In this document: positions 1-6,665 of the stretch, one piece after another
Numbering within the stretch: the first letter of the stretch is position 1
Layout of the letters: each line of letters starts with the position of its first letter
Origin: Desulfobulbaceae bacterium UBA2262
Lineage (GTDB): Bacteria; Desulfobacterota; Desulfobulbia; Desulfobulbales; Desulfurivibrionaceae
Reading direction: 5' to 3'
NCBI GenBank assembly: GCA_002347185.1
Contig: DDXK01000032.1
Span: forward strand, 1-17,407
DNA: 17,407 nt
Notes under the pieces: model-generated
Database searches by the model: none
The model's input: only the letters and a program-made list of their open reading frames with translations
Told to the model about the DNA's origin: nothing
Position numbers and translations under genes: made by a program

Positions 1-1080
1 CTGGAAGTCGCCGAAGTTGCTGCAGGATGAGATCTCCCGGTATTTGTTCTGGGCCGGCATCCACACCTCGATATCGTAAGTCTTGTTGGCGGAAAAGCCA
101 AGGTCGCCGCTGCAGAGCTGCACCACCCGGTAGGGCAGCTTGAGAAGCTGGAGAACCTCCTCGGCGTCGGCGAGCAGGCTTTCCAGCTCGGCGGCCGAGG
201 TTTCGGGGGTGGTGAATTTTACCAGCTCCACCTTGTCGAACTGGTGCTGGCGGATGAGCCCCCTGGTGTCTTTGCCGTAGGAGCCCGCCTCCGAGCGGAA
301 GCAGGGGGTGTAGGCCGCATACTTGATGGGCAGATCGCTTTCGTTGACGGTTTCGTCCCGGTGCAGGTTGGTGACCGGCACCTCGGCGGTGGGGATCAGC
401 CAGAGATCCCAGTTTGCGATGGCAAAGAGATCCTCGGCGAATTTCGGCAGCTGGCCGGTGGCGGTCATGGTTGCCGAGTTGACCAGAAAGGGCGGCAGCA
501 CCTCGGTGTAGCCGTGCTTCTGGGTGTGCAGGTCGAGCATGAAGTTGATCAGCGCCCGTTCCAGCCGCGAGGCAAAGCCTTTGAGCACGGCGAAGCGGGC
601 GCCGGCCAGCTTGGCGGCCCGTTCGAAATCGAGGCAGCCCGCGGCCTCGCCCAGATCGTGGTGCGCCTTGGCCGGGAAGGAAAAGTGCGGGATTTCGCCC
701 CATTTTTTGATCTCGATGTTGTCGCTGTCATCCTTGCCCTGCGGCACCGAATCGTCGCAGAGGTTGGGGATGGTCATCACGATTTCCTGGAGCCGTTCTT
801 CGCGGGAGACAAGGTCTGCCTCGATCTCCTTGATGCGGTCCCCCATCTGCCGCACCTCTTCCATGCGCGCTTCCGCGTCTTTTCCCTCTTTTTTCAGGGC
901 CCCGATCTCCTGGGAGAGCGTTTTCCTGCGGTTGCGGAGCGCTTCCACCTCCGAGAGCATTTCCCGGCGCTGCTGGTCGATGGCGGCGAATTCTTCAAGC
1001 CGGGTATCGGTGATGCCGCGGTAGAGCAGTTTGTTTTTGACGAGCTCCAGATTTTCCCGGAGAAAACGCAGTTCGAGCAT
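1..1080 (-). CDS. serS: Seryl-tRNA synthetase, 3' end cut by the window edge
   Basis: Charges tRNA-Ser (and tRNA-Sec) with serine in the cytoplasm. The 360 visible residues start MLELRFLRENLELV and have the long N-terminal coiled-coil arm (about residues 30-100, rich in E/K/R) that binds the tRNA long arm. The class II catalytic core follows: the serine-site stretch IPTAEVPVTNLH, motif 2 FRSEAGSYGKDTRGLIRQHQ, and the beginning of motif 3, EISSCSNFGDFQ, where the window ends. About 65 residues are missing compared with the usual length of about 425. The ATG at 1080 has an AGAGGA ribosome binding site 8 nt upstream. The gene is co-oriented with moeA, but a separate promoter lies in the 101-nt spacer. 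Identification is secure. Confidence 0.97.
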   Translation of the reverse strand, partial: MLELRFLRENLELVKNKLLYRGITDTRLEEFAAIDQQRREMLSEVEALRNRRKTLSQEIGALKKEGKDAEARMEEVRQMGDRIKEIEADLVSREERLQEIVMTIPNLCDDSVPQGKDDSDNIEIKKWGEIPHFSFPAKAHHDLGEAAGCLDFERAAKLAGARFAVLKGFASRLERALINFMLDLHTQKHGYTEVLPPFLVNSATMTATGQLPKFAEDLFAIANWDLWLIPTAEVPVTNLHRDETVNESDLPIKYAAYTPCFRSEAGSYGKDTRGLIRQHQFDKVELVKFTTPETSAAELESLLADAEEVLQLLKLPYRVVQLCSGDLGFSANKTYDIEVWMPAQNKYREISSCSNFGDFQ

Positions 1081-1127
1081 GGCTGATCCTCTTTTGCTGG
1101 GGCGCTGGCCTTATTTTTCTCTAGCGG

Positions 1128-1156
1128 GTTGTATCATGGCGCCGGCGAGAAATCAA
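1128..1156 (-). promoter_or_regulatory. Probable sigma-70 promoter of serS
   Basis: On the minus strand TTGATT (1151-1156) and TACAAC (1128-1133) are separated by 17 nt, and a TG one base before the -10 makes it an extended -10 element. Transcription would start about 40 nt upstream of the serS ATG. This is a match by eye only. Confidence 0.5.
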
Positions 1157-1181
1157 GGGCGAGGCGGGGCGGGCCGCATCT

Positions 1182-2375
1182 TCACTCGCTGAGGGGCCGG
1201 AAGGAGACGCGCTCCCCCGGCTGCAGCTGCCGGCGGTGGGCCGGGATGTGGATGATGGCGTCGGCCGGCTCCAGGGAGCGGCTGGGCCGGATGGTCAGCG
1301 TGGTCTCTTTGAGTGTGGTCACTGCGCCTTTGAGGTTGAGCAGCCCCCGCTTTTTCAGTCGGATCGGTTCGGCGAGGATGGCTTTGTGGAGAGGGGGCAG
1401 GGGCGTGGCCAGCCCCCGCAGCCTGCGGATGGCCGGGGCCACCAGTTCGTGAAAGAGGAGAAAGACCGCCGGCGGCGGCCCGGGCAGGGCAAAGATCGCC
1501 TTGCCTTTGGCCAGGCCGAACATGGTGGAGCGGCCGGGCCGCACCGCCAGTGCTCCGTACAAGGGCGTGATGCCCAAGTGAGAAAAGGCGCGGGGCAGGA
1601 GATCGTACTTGCCCGGGCCCATGCCGCCGGTGGTGAGGATGATGTCGGCCGGGCCGGCCAGCGCCGCATCGAGTTTTCCGGCGATGTCGGCAAGCTTGTC
1701 GGCCACCAGGCCCAAATCCAGGGGGAGTGCCCTGGCCTGCCGGGTAAGGCCGTCGAGGAGAAAGCGGTTGCCGCTGATGATTTGCCCGGTCTGCGGTGCC
1801 GCGCCCAGGGCGAGGAGCTCGCTGCCGGTACAGGTGATTCCGACCGCCGGCTGCCGGACCACCGTCACGGTGTTGATCCCGCTTTCCGCCAGCAGGGGCA
1901 GATGCTCCGGGGCGATTGGCCGCCCCTGGCGGATGATGGTCTGGCCTTTCTTCAGGTCAGCGCCTTTGGGGCGCAGGAAGGCCCCGCGGTTCGGCACCAG
2001 GTCTATAAAAACCTGCTCCCCGGCAAGCCGGCAGAGCTCGAAGGGCACCACCTGGCTGGCGCCGGGCGGCGCGGCGCTCCCGGTCATGATCCGGATGGCG
2101 CTGCCTGGAGTGAGTTTCGGGAAACTGGTGGCGCCGGCGGAGATCTCGCCGATGACCTGGAAGGGGACCGGCTTCCGGCTGCGACTCAGGTCGGCGCTCA
2201 GCACCAGATAGCCGTCCATGGCGGAGCGGGGAAAGGCGGGGACGGCGGCGGGGGCGGTAATGGCCCGGGCCGCTATGCGCCCGACCGCCTCGGTGAGGGG
2301 CAGCTCTTCCGTGGGCAAGGGCGAAAGCGCCTGCACGATCAGCTCCTGGGCGGCAAGGAGGGTGGGTTCAGCCAT
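1182..2375 (-). CDS. moeA: Molybdopterin molybdotransferase MoeA
   Basis: Inserts molybdate into adenylylated molybdopterin, the last common step of molybdenum cofactor synthesis. The 397-aa length is normal for MoeA. Family marks are the N-terminal PRSAMDGY segment, the domain III pieces TGSELLALG and TTGGMGPGKYDLLP, and the LPGPPPAVFLLFHELV segment, followed by a C-terminal beta-barrel domain (about residues 325-397). Two motifs differ from the common form: GMGPGKYD stands where GVSVGDYD/GEAD is usual, and LPGPPPA where LPGNPVS is usual. A TTG further upstream (2396) keeps the frame open, but the ATG at 2375 is preferred: it has a GGAGAGGAAAGAG binding site and overlaps the mobA stop by 8 nt (ATGGCTGA), a translational-coupling arrangement. 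It is the last gene of the hinT-mobB-mobA-moeA operon. A MoeA paralogue specialised for another metal or enzyme remains possible. Confidence 0.92.
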   Translation of the reverse strand: MAEPTLLAAQELIVQALSPLPTEELPLTEAVGRIAARAITAPAAVPAFPRSAMDGYLVLSADLSRSRKPVPFQVIGEISAGATSFPKLTPGSAIRIMTGSAAPPGASQVVPFELCRLAGEQVFIDLVPNRGAFLRPKGADLKKGQTIIRQGRPIAPEHLPLLAESGINTVTVVRQPAVGITCTGSELLALGAAPQTGQIISGNRFLLDGLTRQARALPLDLGLVADKLADIAGKLDAALAGPADIILTTGGMGPGKYDLLPRAFSHLGITPLYGALAVRPGRSTMFGLAKGKAIFALPGPPPAVFLLFHELVAPAIRRLRGLATPLPPLHKAILAEPIRLKKRGLLNLKGAVTTLKETTLTIRPSRSLEPADAIIHIPAHRRQLQPGERVSFRPLSE

Positions 2376-2970
2376 CGTCTCTTTCCTCTCCGGCAATGGC
2401 GGCCAGATCGTGCTGGCGGTTGACGTTGTGAAAGGTGCCGAGGTCGGGCACCACGGTCAGGAGCTCCTCCTCACCCACTTCCCGCACCTTGAGCGAGGCA
2501 AAGAGCAGCCCGAGCTTGCGGTGGCCCTGACGCAGATTTTCTTCAATGGCCGGCAGAGCGTTTTTGCCGTAGACCGCGTACAGGGGCTCCGGCCCCTCGG
2601 CAAGGCGGGGGAGAACCACATCCCAGCCCGGGGCCAGGGCGCAAAGGTAGCGGACCAGCCGGGGCTCGACCAGGGGCATGTCGCAGCCGCAGGCGAAGAT
2701 GGCCGGGCGGCTGACCGTGGAAAGGGCCGCATGGATCCCGGCCATGGGGCCGCAGTCGGGGAAGCGGTCTCCAGTCATGGCCCAGCCCAGGAAGGCATAT
2801 TGCTGCGGGGTGTTGGTCACCAGGAGCAGCTCGGGAAAGAGGCGGGCCAGGCGGTCGGCGATGCGCTGGACCATGGGCATCCCCTGGTACTGAGCCAGGG
2901 CCTTGTTGCTGCCGAAGCGGGAGCTCTTGCCGCCGGCCAGGATGACCCCGGCCACCTGCTCCTCAACCAT
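2368..2970 (-). CDS. mobA: Molybdenum cofactor guanylyltransferase MobA
   Basis: Transfers GMP from GTP to molybdenum cofactor to give the guanine-dinucleotide form used by DMSO-reductase-type molybdoenzymes such as formate dehydrogenases and polysulfide/thiosulfate reductases. The 200-aa protein opens with the nucleotidyltransferase signature LAGGKSSRFGSNKAL (residues 11-25). It has the metal-binding-type FACGCDMPLV strand in the middle and a Rossmann-like single domain, which is typical for the family. The start ATG at 2970 overlaps the mobB stop by 8 nt (ATGGTTGA), and its own stop overlaps the moeA start, so the three proteins are probably translationally coupled. Alternatives such as a cytidylyltransferase (MocA) are less likely next to mobB, but cannot be excluded from motifs alone. 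Confidence 0.92.
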   Translation of the reverse strand: MVEEQVAGVILAGGKSSRFGSNKALAQYQGMPMVQRIADRLARLFPELLLVTNTPQQYAFLGWAMTGDRFPDCGPMAGIHAALSTVSRPAIFACGCDMPLVEPRLVRYLCALAPGWDVVLPRLAEGPEPLYAVYGKNALPAIEENLRQGHRKLGLLFASLKVREVGEEELLTVVPDLGTFHNVNRQHDLAAIAGEERDDG

Positions 2971-3625
2971 CCTCGCGGCCCTGGCGGATGGTGATAATGA
3001 TTTCCTCGGGCTCTTCGCAGCCCTTCAGTGATTGGGTCATGCCGGTAACGGCCTTGCGCAGGAAGCCCTCGACAAAGCGGTTGAGGGGGACCGGCCGGCC
3101 GTTGACCAGAAGCGTGGTCTCCTGTCGGGGGAAGGGTCTGAGGAAGCGCTCTTCCAGAAAGTCGGCCAGGCCGGCGACATCGTCCAAGGCAAAGCAGGGG
3201 AGGGGGCCGTCGGTCTGCACGTCGCTCACCAGGGCGACCCAGGTTTCGTCCCGGCCGGGGAGCGGCTCCGCATAGAGCGCCCGGCGGAATACCTCGATCT
3301 TTGGCAGCCCCAGCCGTTTGTAGCCTTCGGTGATCACCAGATCCACATCGTAGAAGTAGCGGCCGACCAGCTCCTCCACCGCCAGGTCGCCGGACACGTC
3401 GCGGATGATTCCGAGTCCGGTGGGGGAAGAGAGGGCGACACTGTTGGCGCCCGCCTGCTTGTGGCGCCAAGTGTCCTTGCCCGGCTTGTCCATTTCGAAG
3501 GCATGGACATGATGCTTGATGGTGCCGAGTCGGTAGCCGCGTTGCCGCAGCTCCGGGATGAGTTTTTCCAGGAGGGTGGTTTTGCCGGAGTCGGGTTTGC
3601 CGACAAGAGAGATCACTGGGGGCAT
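2963..3625 (-). CDS. mobB: MobB-type GTP-binding Moco adaptor with extra C-terminal domain
   Basis: MobB is a P-loop GTPase that assists MobA in forming the guanine-dinucleotide cofactor. The N-terminus has a Walker A loop GKPDSGKTT (residues 9-17). It is followed by the MobB-specific GTIKHHVHAFEMDKPGKDTW and the FYDVDLVITEGYK strand, in which the D and EG(F/Y) residues are typical. At 220 aa it is longer than a minimal MobB (about 170 aa). The last 55 or so residues (LLVNGRPVPLNRFVEGFLRK ... SLKGCEEPEEIIITIR) look like an additional small alpha/beta domain. I recall similar tails in MobB-like proteins of sulfate reducers, but cannot verify that here. The start is at 3625, 60 nt after hinT, with no strong Shine-Dalgarno sequence. 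Its end overlaps mobA. Confidence 0.9.
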   Translation of the reverse strand: MPPVISLVGKPDSGKTTLLEKLIPELRQRGYRLGTIKHHVHAFEMDKPGKDTWRHKQAGANSVALSSPTGLGIIRDVSGDLAVEELVGRYFYDVDLVITEGYKRLGLPKIEVFRRALYAEPLPGRDETWVALVSDVQTDGPLPCFALDDVAGLADFLEERFLRPFPRQETTLLVNGRPVPLNRFVEGFLRKAVTGMTQSLKGCEEPEEIIITIRQGREDG

Positions 3626-3685
3626 GGGCTTTTTGCGCGCTGGGGATGAAAAACGAGGGTTTGGGGCCTTGGCGGTTTCCTTTGT

Positions 3686-4027
3686 TCAGCCCGGGGGCCA
3701 GGTGAGGGGGCGGCCGCCCAGCACATGCAGGTGCAGATGGAAGACGGTCTGGCCGGCCTCGGCGCCGTTGTTGAGTACCAGGCGGTAGTGCTCGGCGCCA
3801 TTGGCCCTGGCCAGTTCGCCGCCCACGCGCAGCAGCTTGCCGATGAGGGCCTCGTCCTCGGGAGTGATCGCTTCCGGGCCGCAGAGGTGCTTCCTGGGGA
3901 TGACCAGGAAGTGCTTGGGCGCCTGGGGAGAGAGGTCCCAGAAGGCGATGAGGTCAGCGTCCTCATGGAGTTTTTTGGCCGGGATTTCGCCGTTGCTGAT
4001 CTTGCAGAAAATACAGTCGCTGCTCAT
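3686..4027 (-). CDS. hinT: HIT-family nucleotide hydrolase (HinT-like)
   Basis: A 113-aa histidine-triad protein. This family hydrolyses purine nucleoside phosphoramidates and aminoacyl-adenylates in the cytoplasm. The N-terminus CIFCKISNGEIPAKKLHEDA is typical of HinT, with a zinc-type C..C pair as in many bacterial members. The catalytic triad motif HLHLHVLGG is at residues 97-105 (His97, His99, His101), followed by the usual tryptophan near the C-terminus (PLTWPPG). The ATG at 4027 has an AAGGAG site 7 nt upstream. It is the first gene after the TTGACA/TATCCT promoter and reads into mobB 60 nt later, so it is likely co-transcribed with the Moco genes. Whether this reflects function or simple proximity is unknown. 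Confidence 0.94.
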   Translation of the reverse strand: MSSDCIFCKISNGEIPAKKLHEDADLIAFWDLSPQAPKHFLVIPRKHLCGPEAITPEDEALIGKLLRVGGELARANGAEHYRLVLNNGAEAGQTVFHLHLHVLGGRPLTWPPG

Positions 4028-4074
4028 TCGCCGCTCCTTGTCGACTCTGGATTCTGGACGGAAACACGGCCTTG

Positions 4075-4103
4075 AGGATACTGTCCGCGCCGGCGTCTGT
4101 CAA
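4075..4103 (-). promoter_or_regulatory. Promoter of the hinT-mobB-mobA-moeA operon
   Basis: On the minus strand a perfect -35 TTGACA (4098-4103) is followed after 17 nt by TATCCT (4075-4080, 4 of 6 to consensus). The predicted start is about 40 nt upstream of the hinT ATG. It is the only good candidate in the divergent spacer for this direction. Confidence 0.6.
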
Positions 4104-4170
4104 ACGAGAAAAGCAGGGGGAACGCGGAGAGTTGCGGATAAATTCCTCGCCACCGGGCTGGCAAACTGTG

Positions 4171-4176
4171 TATAAT
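4171..4176 (+). promoter_or_regulatory. Perfect -10 hexamer upstream of the 110-aa gene
   Basis: TATAAT at 4171-4176, preceded by TGTG, is a consensus -10. No convincing -35 lies 16-18 nt upstream, so this is at best a -10-driven promoter for the plus-strand pair 4310-5759, with a leader of about 125 nt. Apart from this and the opposite hinT promoter, I see nothing in the 282-nt spacer 4028-4309. Confidence 0.35.
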
Positions 4177-4309
4177 CCATCTTTGTCTCACCCGAAGGGG
4201 CCAGGGCTTTCTGGGATCAGGCCGTGATCAAGGCAGGCTGGTGGCCAGGCAGGCGAAAAGAGGATTTTCCTGCCGCCTGCGGGTCTGTTTACTTGAGTCG
4301 AGGAGTGTC

Positions 4310-4642
4310 ATGCGTCAGTTTGTGGTTGATGAGTTGAGCAGGGAAGAGCGGGACAATCTGGAATCCTATCTGAAAAGAAGCCTGAAGCCCGGGGGCATGG
4401 AGGGCATGTTCTGGCTGGCGGTTCCGGATGATCTTCTTGCCGAGGCGCAACAGGGGCATGAGGCCTGCGGCCCCTTTTTTTTCGGAATCGAGCTTGGCCG
4501 CAATACCCTGATCGCCGAGTTTCTGGTCAGGAGCGAAAGCAACCTGCATTGCTCGTGCATCAGCTACGCAACTTCGGCCCAGCGGCAGTTTCTCCTCAAC
4601 TTTCTGGACCGGATGCTGGCGGAAGAGCGGATCAAGGCCTGA
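4310..4642 (+). CDS. Conserved-type small protein of unknown function, 110 aa
   Basis: I do not recognise a characterised family. The protein starts MRQFVVDELSREERDNLESY at the ATG at 4310, which has GAGGAG 5 nt upstream. The frame is open from further upstream (4241), but that part has no ribosome site. It looks like a compact soluble alpha/beta domain: an acidic helix, a GGMEGMFWLAVPDDLL strand-turn, a FFFGIELGRNTLIAEFLVRS beta pair, and a distinctive LHCSCISYATSAQRQFLL segment whose two cysteines (CSC) could bind metal or form a redox pair. There is no signal peptide or membrane segment. It precedes the L,D-transpeptidase gene by 31 nt in the same direction and may share its transcript. 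From memory, similar small proteins occur in sulfate-reducing bacteria. No function is proposed. Confidence 0.8.
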   Translation: MRQFVVDELSREERDNLESYLKRSLKPGGMEGMFWLAVPDDLLAEAQQGHEACGPFFFGIELGRNTLIAEFLVRSESNLHCSCISYATSAQRQFLLNFLDRMLAEERIKA

Positions 4643-4673
4643 TCGGTCCTGGTGGCGCTCTGCGGTGATACGA

Positions 4674-5759
4674 ATGGCTCGCGTGCGAAAGTTCTTTTGC
4701 CTCCTGCTTTTCCTCTCTCTCCTGCCCGGCCGGGCCATGGGGGCAGGTGGCTGTCAGGATGAGCTCGCCTCCAGCGAAGGCGGAGAATTCACGGTCAAGC
4801 AGTTTGTCTGCCCTTTTCAGGACATGGAAGCCAATATCCTGCCCGTCTCCTACGCCAAGGTCACGGACTATCCGGTCCCGGTCTACCGCCGGCCGGAGGA
4901 CGAGGGCAGGGGGGTGGCTCCGGTGCGGATTACCGGAGACGGCTTCATCTGGGTGAGCCTGAGCGATCCCCGGCCGGTGTTGGTCGACGGGCAGGAGTGG
5001 TACAAGATCAACGAAGGAGAGTATGTCCGGGCCGAATATCTGTCCATCCGCGAGCCGTCAGGCTTCCAGGGGGTCATGGTGCCCCGGGATTTCAATAAGA
5101 AATTTGCCTGGATGATTTTCCACACCCGGGTCTCCAATGAACCCGGCCAGCCGCCGGCCGAAGAAGAGGATCCGGCCGTGGTTCCCCGCCGCGCCCTGGT
5201 CATTATCCACGAGATCAAGGAGATCAACAAGGTCAAGTGGTGTCGGATCGGCACCGGCGCCTGGGTGCCGTACCGCCGTCTGGGGATGGTGAGCCTGAAC
5301 AGGCGTCCGGAAGGGGTGAGGGCGGATGAGCGCTGGATCGAGGTCAACCTCACCGAGCAGACCCTCTCTGCCTACGAGGGGGACCGGCTTGTTTTCGCCA
5401 CCCTGATTTCCTCGGGTGATGAGCGCTTCCCCACGGAAAAGGGGCTGTTCCGGCTCTGGATGAAGGTGGGCAATGGCAAGATGAGCGGAGGGGAGGACGA
5501 TTCGGACCGCTATTTCGTGGAGGATGTCCCGTGGCATATGTATTTCTACAAGTCCTTCGGGATCCACACCGCCTACTGGCACGACTTTTTTGGACTGCCC
5601 AACTCCCACGGCTGCGTCAATGTTTCCCCCAAGGACGCGCTCTGGCTCTTCGAGTGGACCAGCCCCCAAAGCAGAAGCAACTGGCAGAAGGCAAGTCAGG
5701 CAGACCCGGGCACCTGGGTCTGGGTGCATGAAACGCCGGTAACTGTTGACGGCGACTGA
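4674..5759 (+). CDS. Secreted L,D-transpeptidase (YkuD domain)
   Basis: The YkuD family cross-links peptidoglycan stem peptides (3-3 bonds) or attaches proteins to the wall, using a catalytic cysteine in the periplasm. The protein is 361 aa from the ATG at 4674 (a GTG at 4665 is an equally possible start; neither has a clear ribosome site). It begins with a Sec signal peptide, MARVRKFF then a leucine-rich core ending in PGRAMGAGG. The middle (about residues 50-205) looks like SH3-type beta repeats, e.g. VPVYRRP and GFIWVSL, which are common wall-binding modules. The YkuD domain is about 220-340, with RWIEVNLTEQTLSAYEGDRL at its start, His298 and the SHGCVN motif (His312, Cys314). It is encoded 31 nt after the 110-aa gene and points at a second L,D-transpeptidase. 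Confidence 0.92.
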   Translation: MARVRKFFCLLLFLSLLPGRAMGAGGCQDELASSEGGEFTVKQFVCPFQDMEANILPVSYAKVTDYPVPVYRRPEDEGRGVAPVRITGDGFIWVSLSDPRPVLVDGQEWYKINEGEYVRAEYLSIREPSGFQGVMVPRDFNKKFAWMIFHTRVSNEPGQPPAEEEDPAVVPRRALVIIHEIKEINKVKWCRIGTGAWVPYRRLGMVSLNRRPEGVRADERWIEVNLTEQTLSAYEGDRLVFATLISSGDERFPTEKGLFRLWMKVGNGKMSGGEDDSDRYFVEDVPWHMYFYKSFGIHTAYWHDFFGLPNSHGCVNVSPKDALWLFEWTSPQSRSNWQKASQADPGTWVWVHETPVTVDGD

Positions 5760-5786
5760 GCTTCGCCTTCCTTCACGGGACGGGGG

Positions 5787-6437
5787 TTATTTCTGGATAA
5801 TCACCTCGGTGCCCACCCCGATCACCTTGTACAGCTCTTCTATGTCTTTGTTGTGCAGGGCCACGCAGCCGTAGGTCCAGTCCCAGGTTTCGCCGCCGCC
5901 GTGGATGAAAATTTCGCCGCCCAAGGGGGTGTTCCAGGGGGGAATCGACTTTTTGGTGATTCTGCGGGCAATGTCGTCAAACTCCTGCTGGGTGATGAGT
6001 TTGTTCTCGAGTCCGCGCCTGGCGTCTTCGATGTTGGGGTAGCTGAGTCCCAGGGAAAGATAGTATTTGCTCTGGGGGTTTTTGACGCAGATATAATATT
6101 CCCCCTCCGGAGTGCAGCGGTCTCCCTGGCGGATCTTGTCGTCCACCGGATTGTACCCGAGTTTGACCGGGTAGGCGCGCAGCAGGGTTTCTTCCGAATA
6201 AAGGTAGAGCTTCTTCTGGTTTTTTTTGATGACGATTTTGGGCGCCTTGAGCGGGGCCGCGAGGGGTTCGTTGGTCGGTGCTTCTTCCTGGGGAGGCATT
6301 TCCACGGGCGGGGGCGGGGGCGGGGGCAGGATGATCCGGCTCACCTTGGCCGGCTTGGTCGCGCATCCTCCGGCCAGCAAGGCAAAGAGAAGCATCGTCC
6401 CCATGAGCAGCCGGAGGCTGAAGCTTGGTGTATGCAT
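5787..6437 (-). CDS. Lipoprotein L,D-transpeptidase (ErfK/YbiS/YcfS/YnhG type)
   Basis: A 216-aa periplasmic, membrane-anchored peptidoglycan L,D-transpeptidase. The N-terminus has a lipoprotein signal with lipobox LLAGGC (Cys25 would be lipidated). A proline-rich spacer follows (seven consecutive prolines near residue 40, then PPQEEAPTNEP), which probably holds the enzyme away from the membrane. The YkuD domain starts near IVIKKNQKKLYLYSEETLL and has the catalytic segment HGGGETWDWTYGCVALHN, with His179 and Cys191. This is a smaller and different subtype from the enzyme encoded at 4674-5759, and the two genes are convergent with 27 nt between stops. The ATG at 6437 has only a weak GGA upstream. 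A TTGCAC/TATATA promoter is suggested at 6525-6553. Confidence 0.92.
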   Translation of the reverse strand: MHTPSFSLRLLMGTMLLFALLAGGCATKPAKVSRIILPPPPPPPVEMPPQEEAPTNEPLAAPLKAPKIVIKKNQKKLYLYSEETLLRAYPVKLGYNPVDDKIRQGDRCTPEGEYYICVKNPQSKYYLSLGLSYPNIEDARRGLENKLITQQEFDDIARRITKKSIPPWNTPLGGEIFIHGGGETWDWTYGCVALHNKDIEELYKVIGVGTEVIIQK

Positions 6438-6524
6438 AGAGTCGCAATCCTTGGGCTATGCTGCGCGGCTCAGTCGGGGGCAGCGGCTCCCTCTCGCCAA
6501 ACTCGTATGGATCAACAAACAATA

Positions 6525-6553
6525 TATATAAGCCATGGGGGAGGATTGTGCAA
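6525..6553 (-). promoter_or_regulatory. Possible promoter of the lipoprotein L,D-transpeptidase
   Basis: On the minus strand TTGCAC (6548-6553) and TATATA (6525-6530, inside an alternating TA tract) are 17 nt apart, giving a leader of about 80 nt. This is a match by eye. The -35 is weak (3 of 6). Confidence 0.35.
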
Positions 6554-6605
6554 AAAAAAAATGGTATCCTCCCTCTTTGCCCAGCCCGCCGCTCGGGGTG
6601 CGGGC

Positions 6606-6641
6606 AAAAAAAAAGCCTCCGCCATGGGGCAGAGGCTTTTG
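6606..6641 (-). terminator. Rho-independent terminator of the tusA-dsrE operon
   Basis: Read on the minus strand, AAAGCCTCTGCC and GGCGGAGGCTTT form a 12-bp stem (one G-T pair) around a CCAT loop and run into nine T residues (A's at 6606-6614 on the plus strand). It lies 25 nt after the stop of the 57-aa gene, closing that operon. Confidence 0.9.
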
Positions 6642-6665
6642 GGCTTCCCTGGGGAAGGGGGCTGC

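Noticed and set aside
244..1086. A 280-codon plus-strand frame opposite serS
   Set aside because: serS on the minus strand has all the class II synthetase motifs. The plus frame has none.
2376..2396. TTG start for moeA at 2396
   Set aside because: It would consume the ribosome site of the ATG at 2375, which has the overlap pattern seen at the neighbouring gene pair.
4132..4176. TTGCGG at 4132 as the -35 partner of the TATAAT at 4171
   Set aside because: The spacing is 33 nt, about twice what sigma-70 promoters allow.
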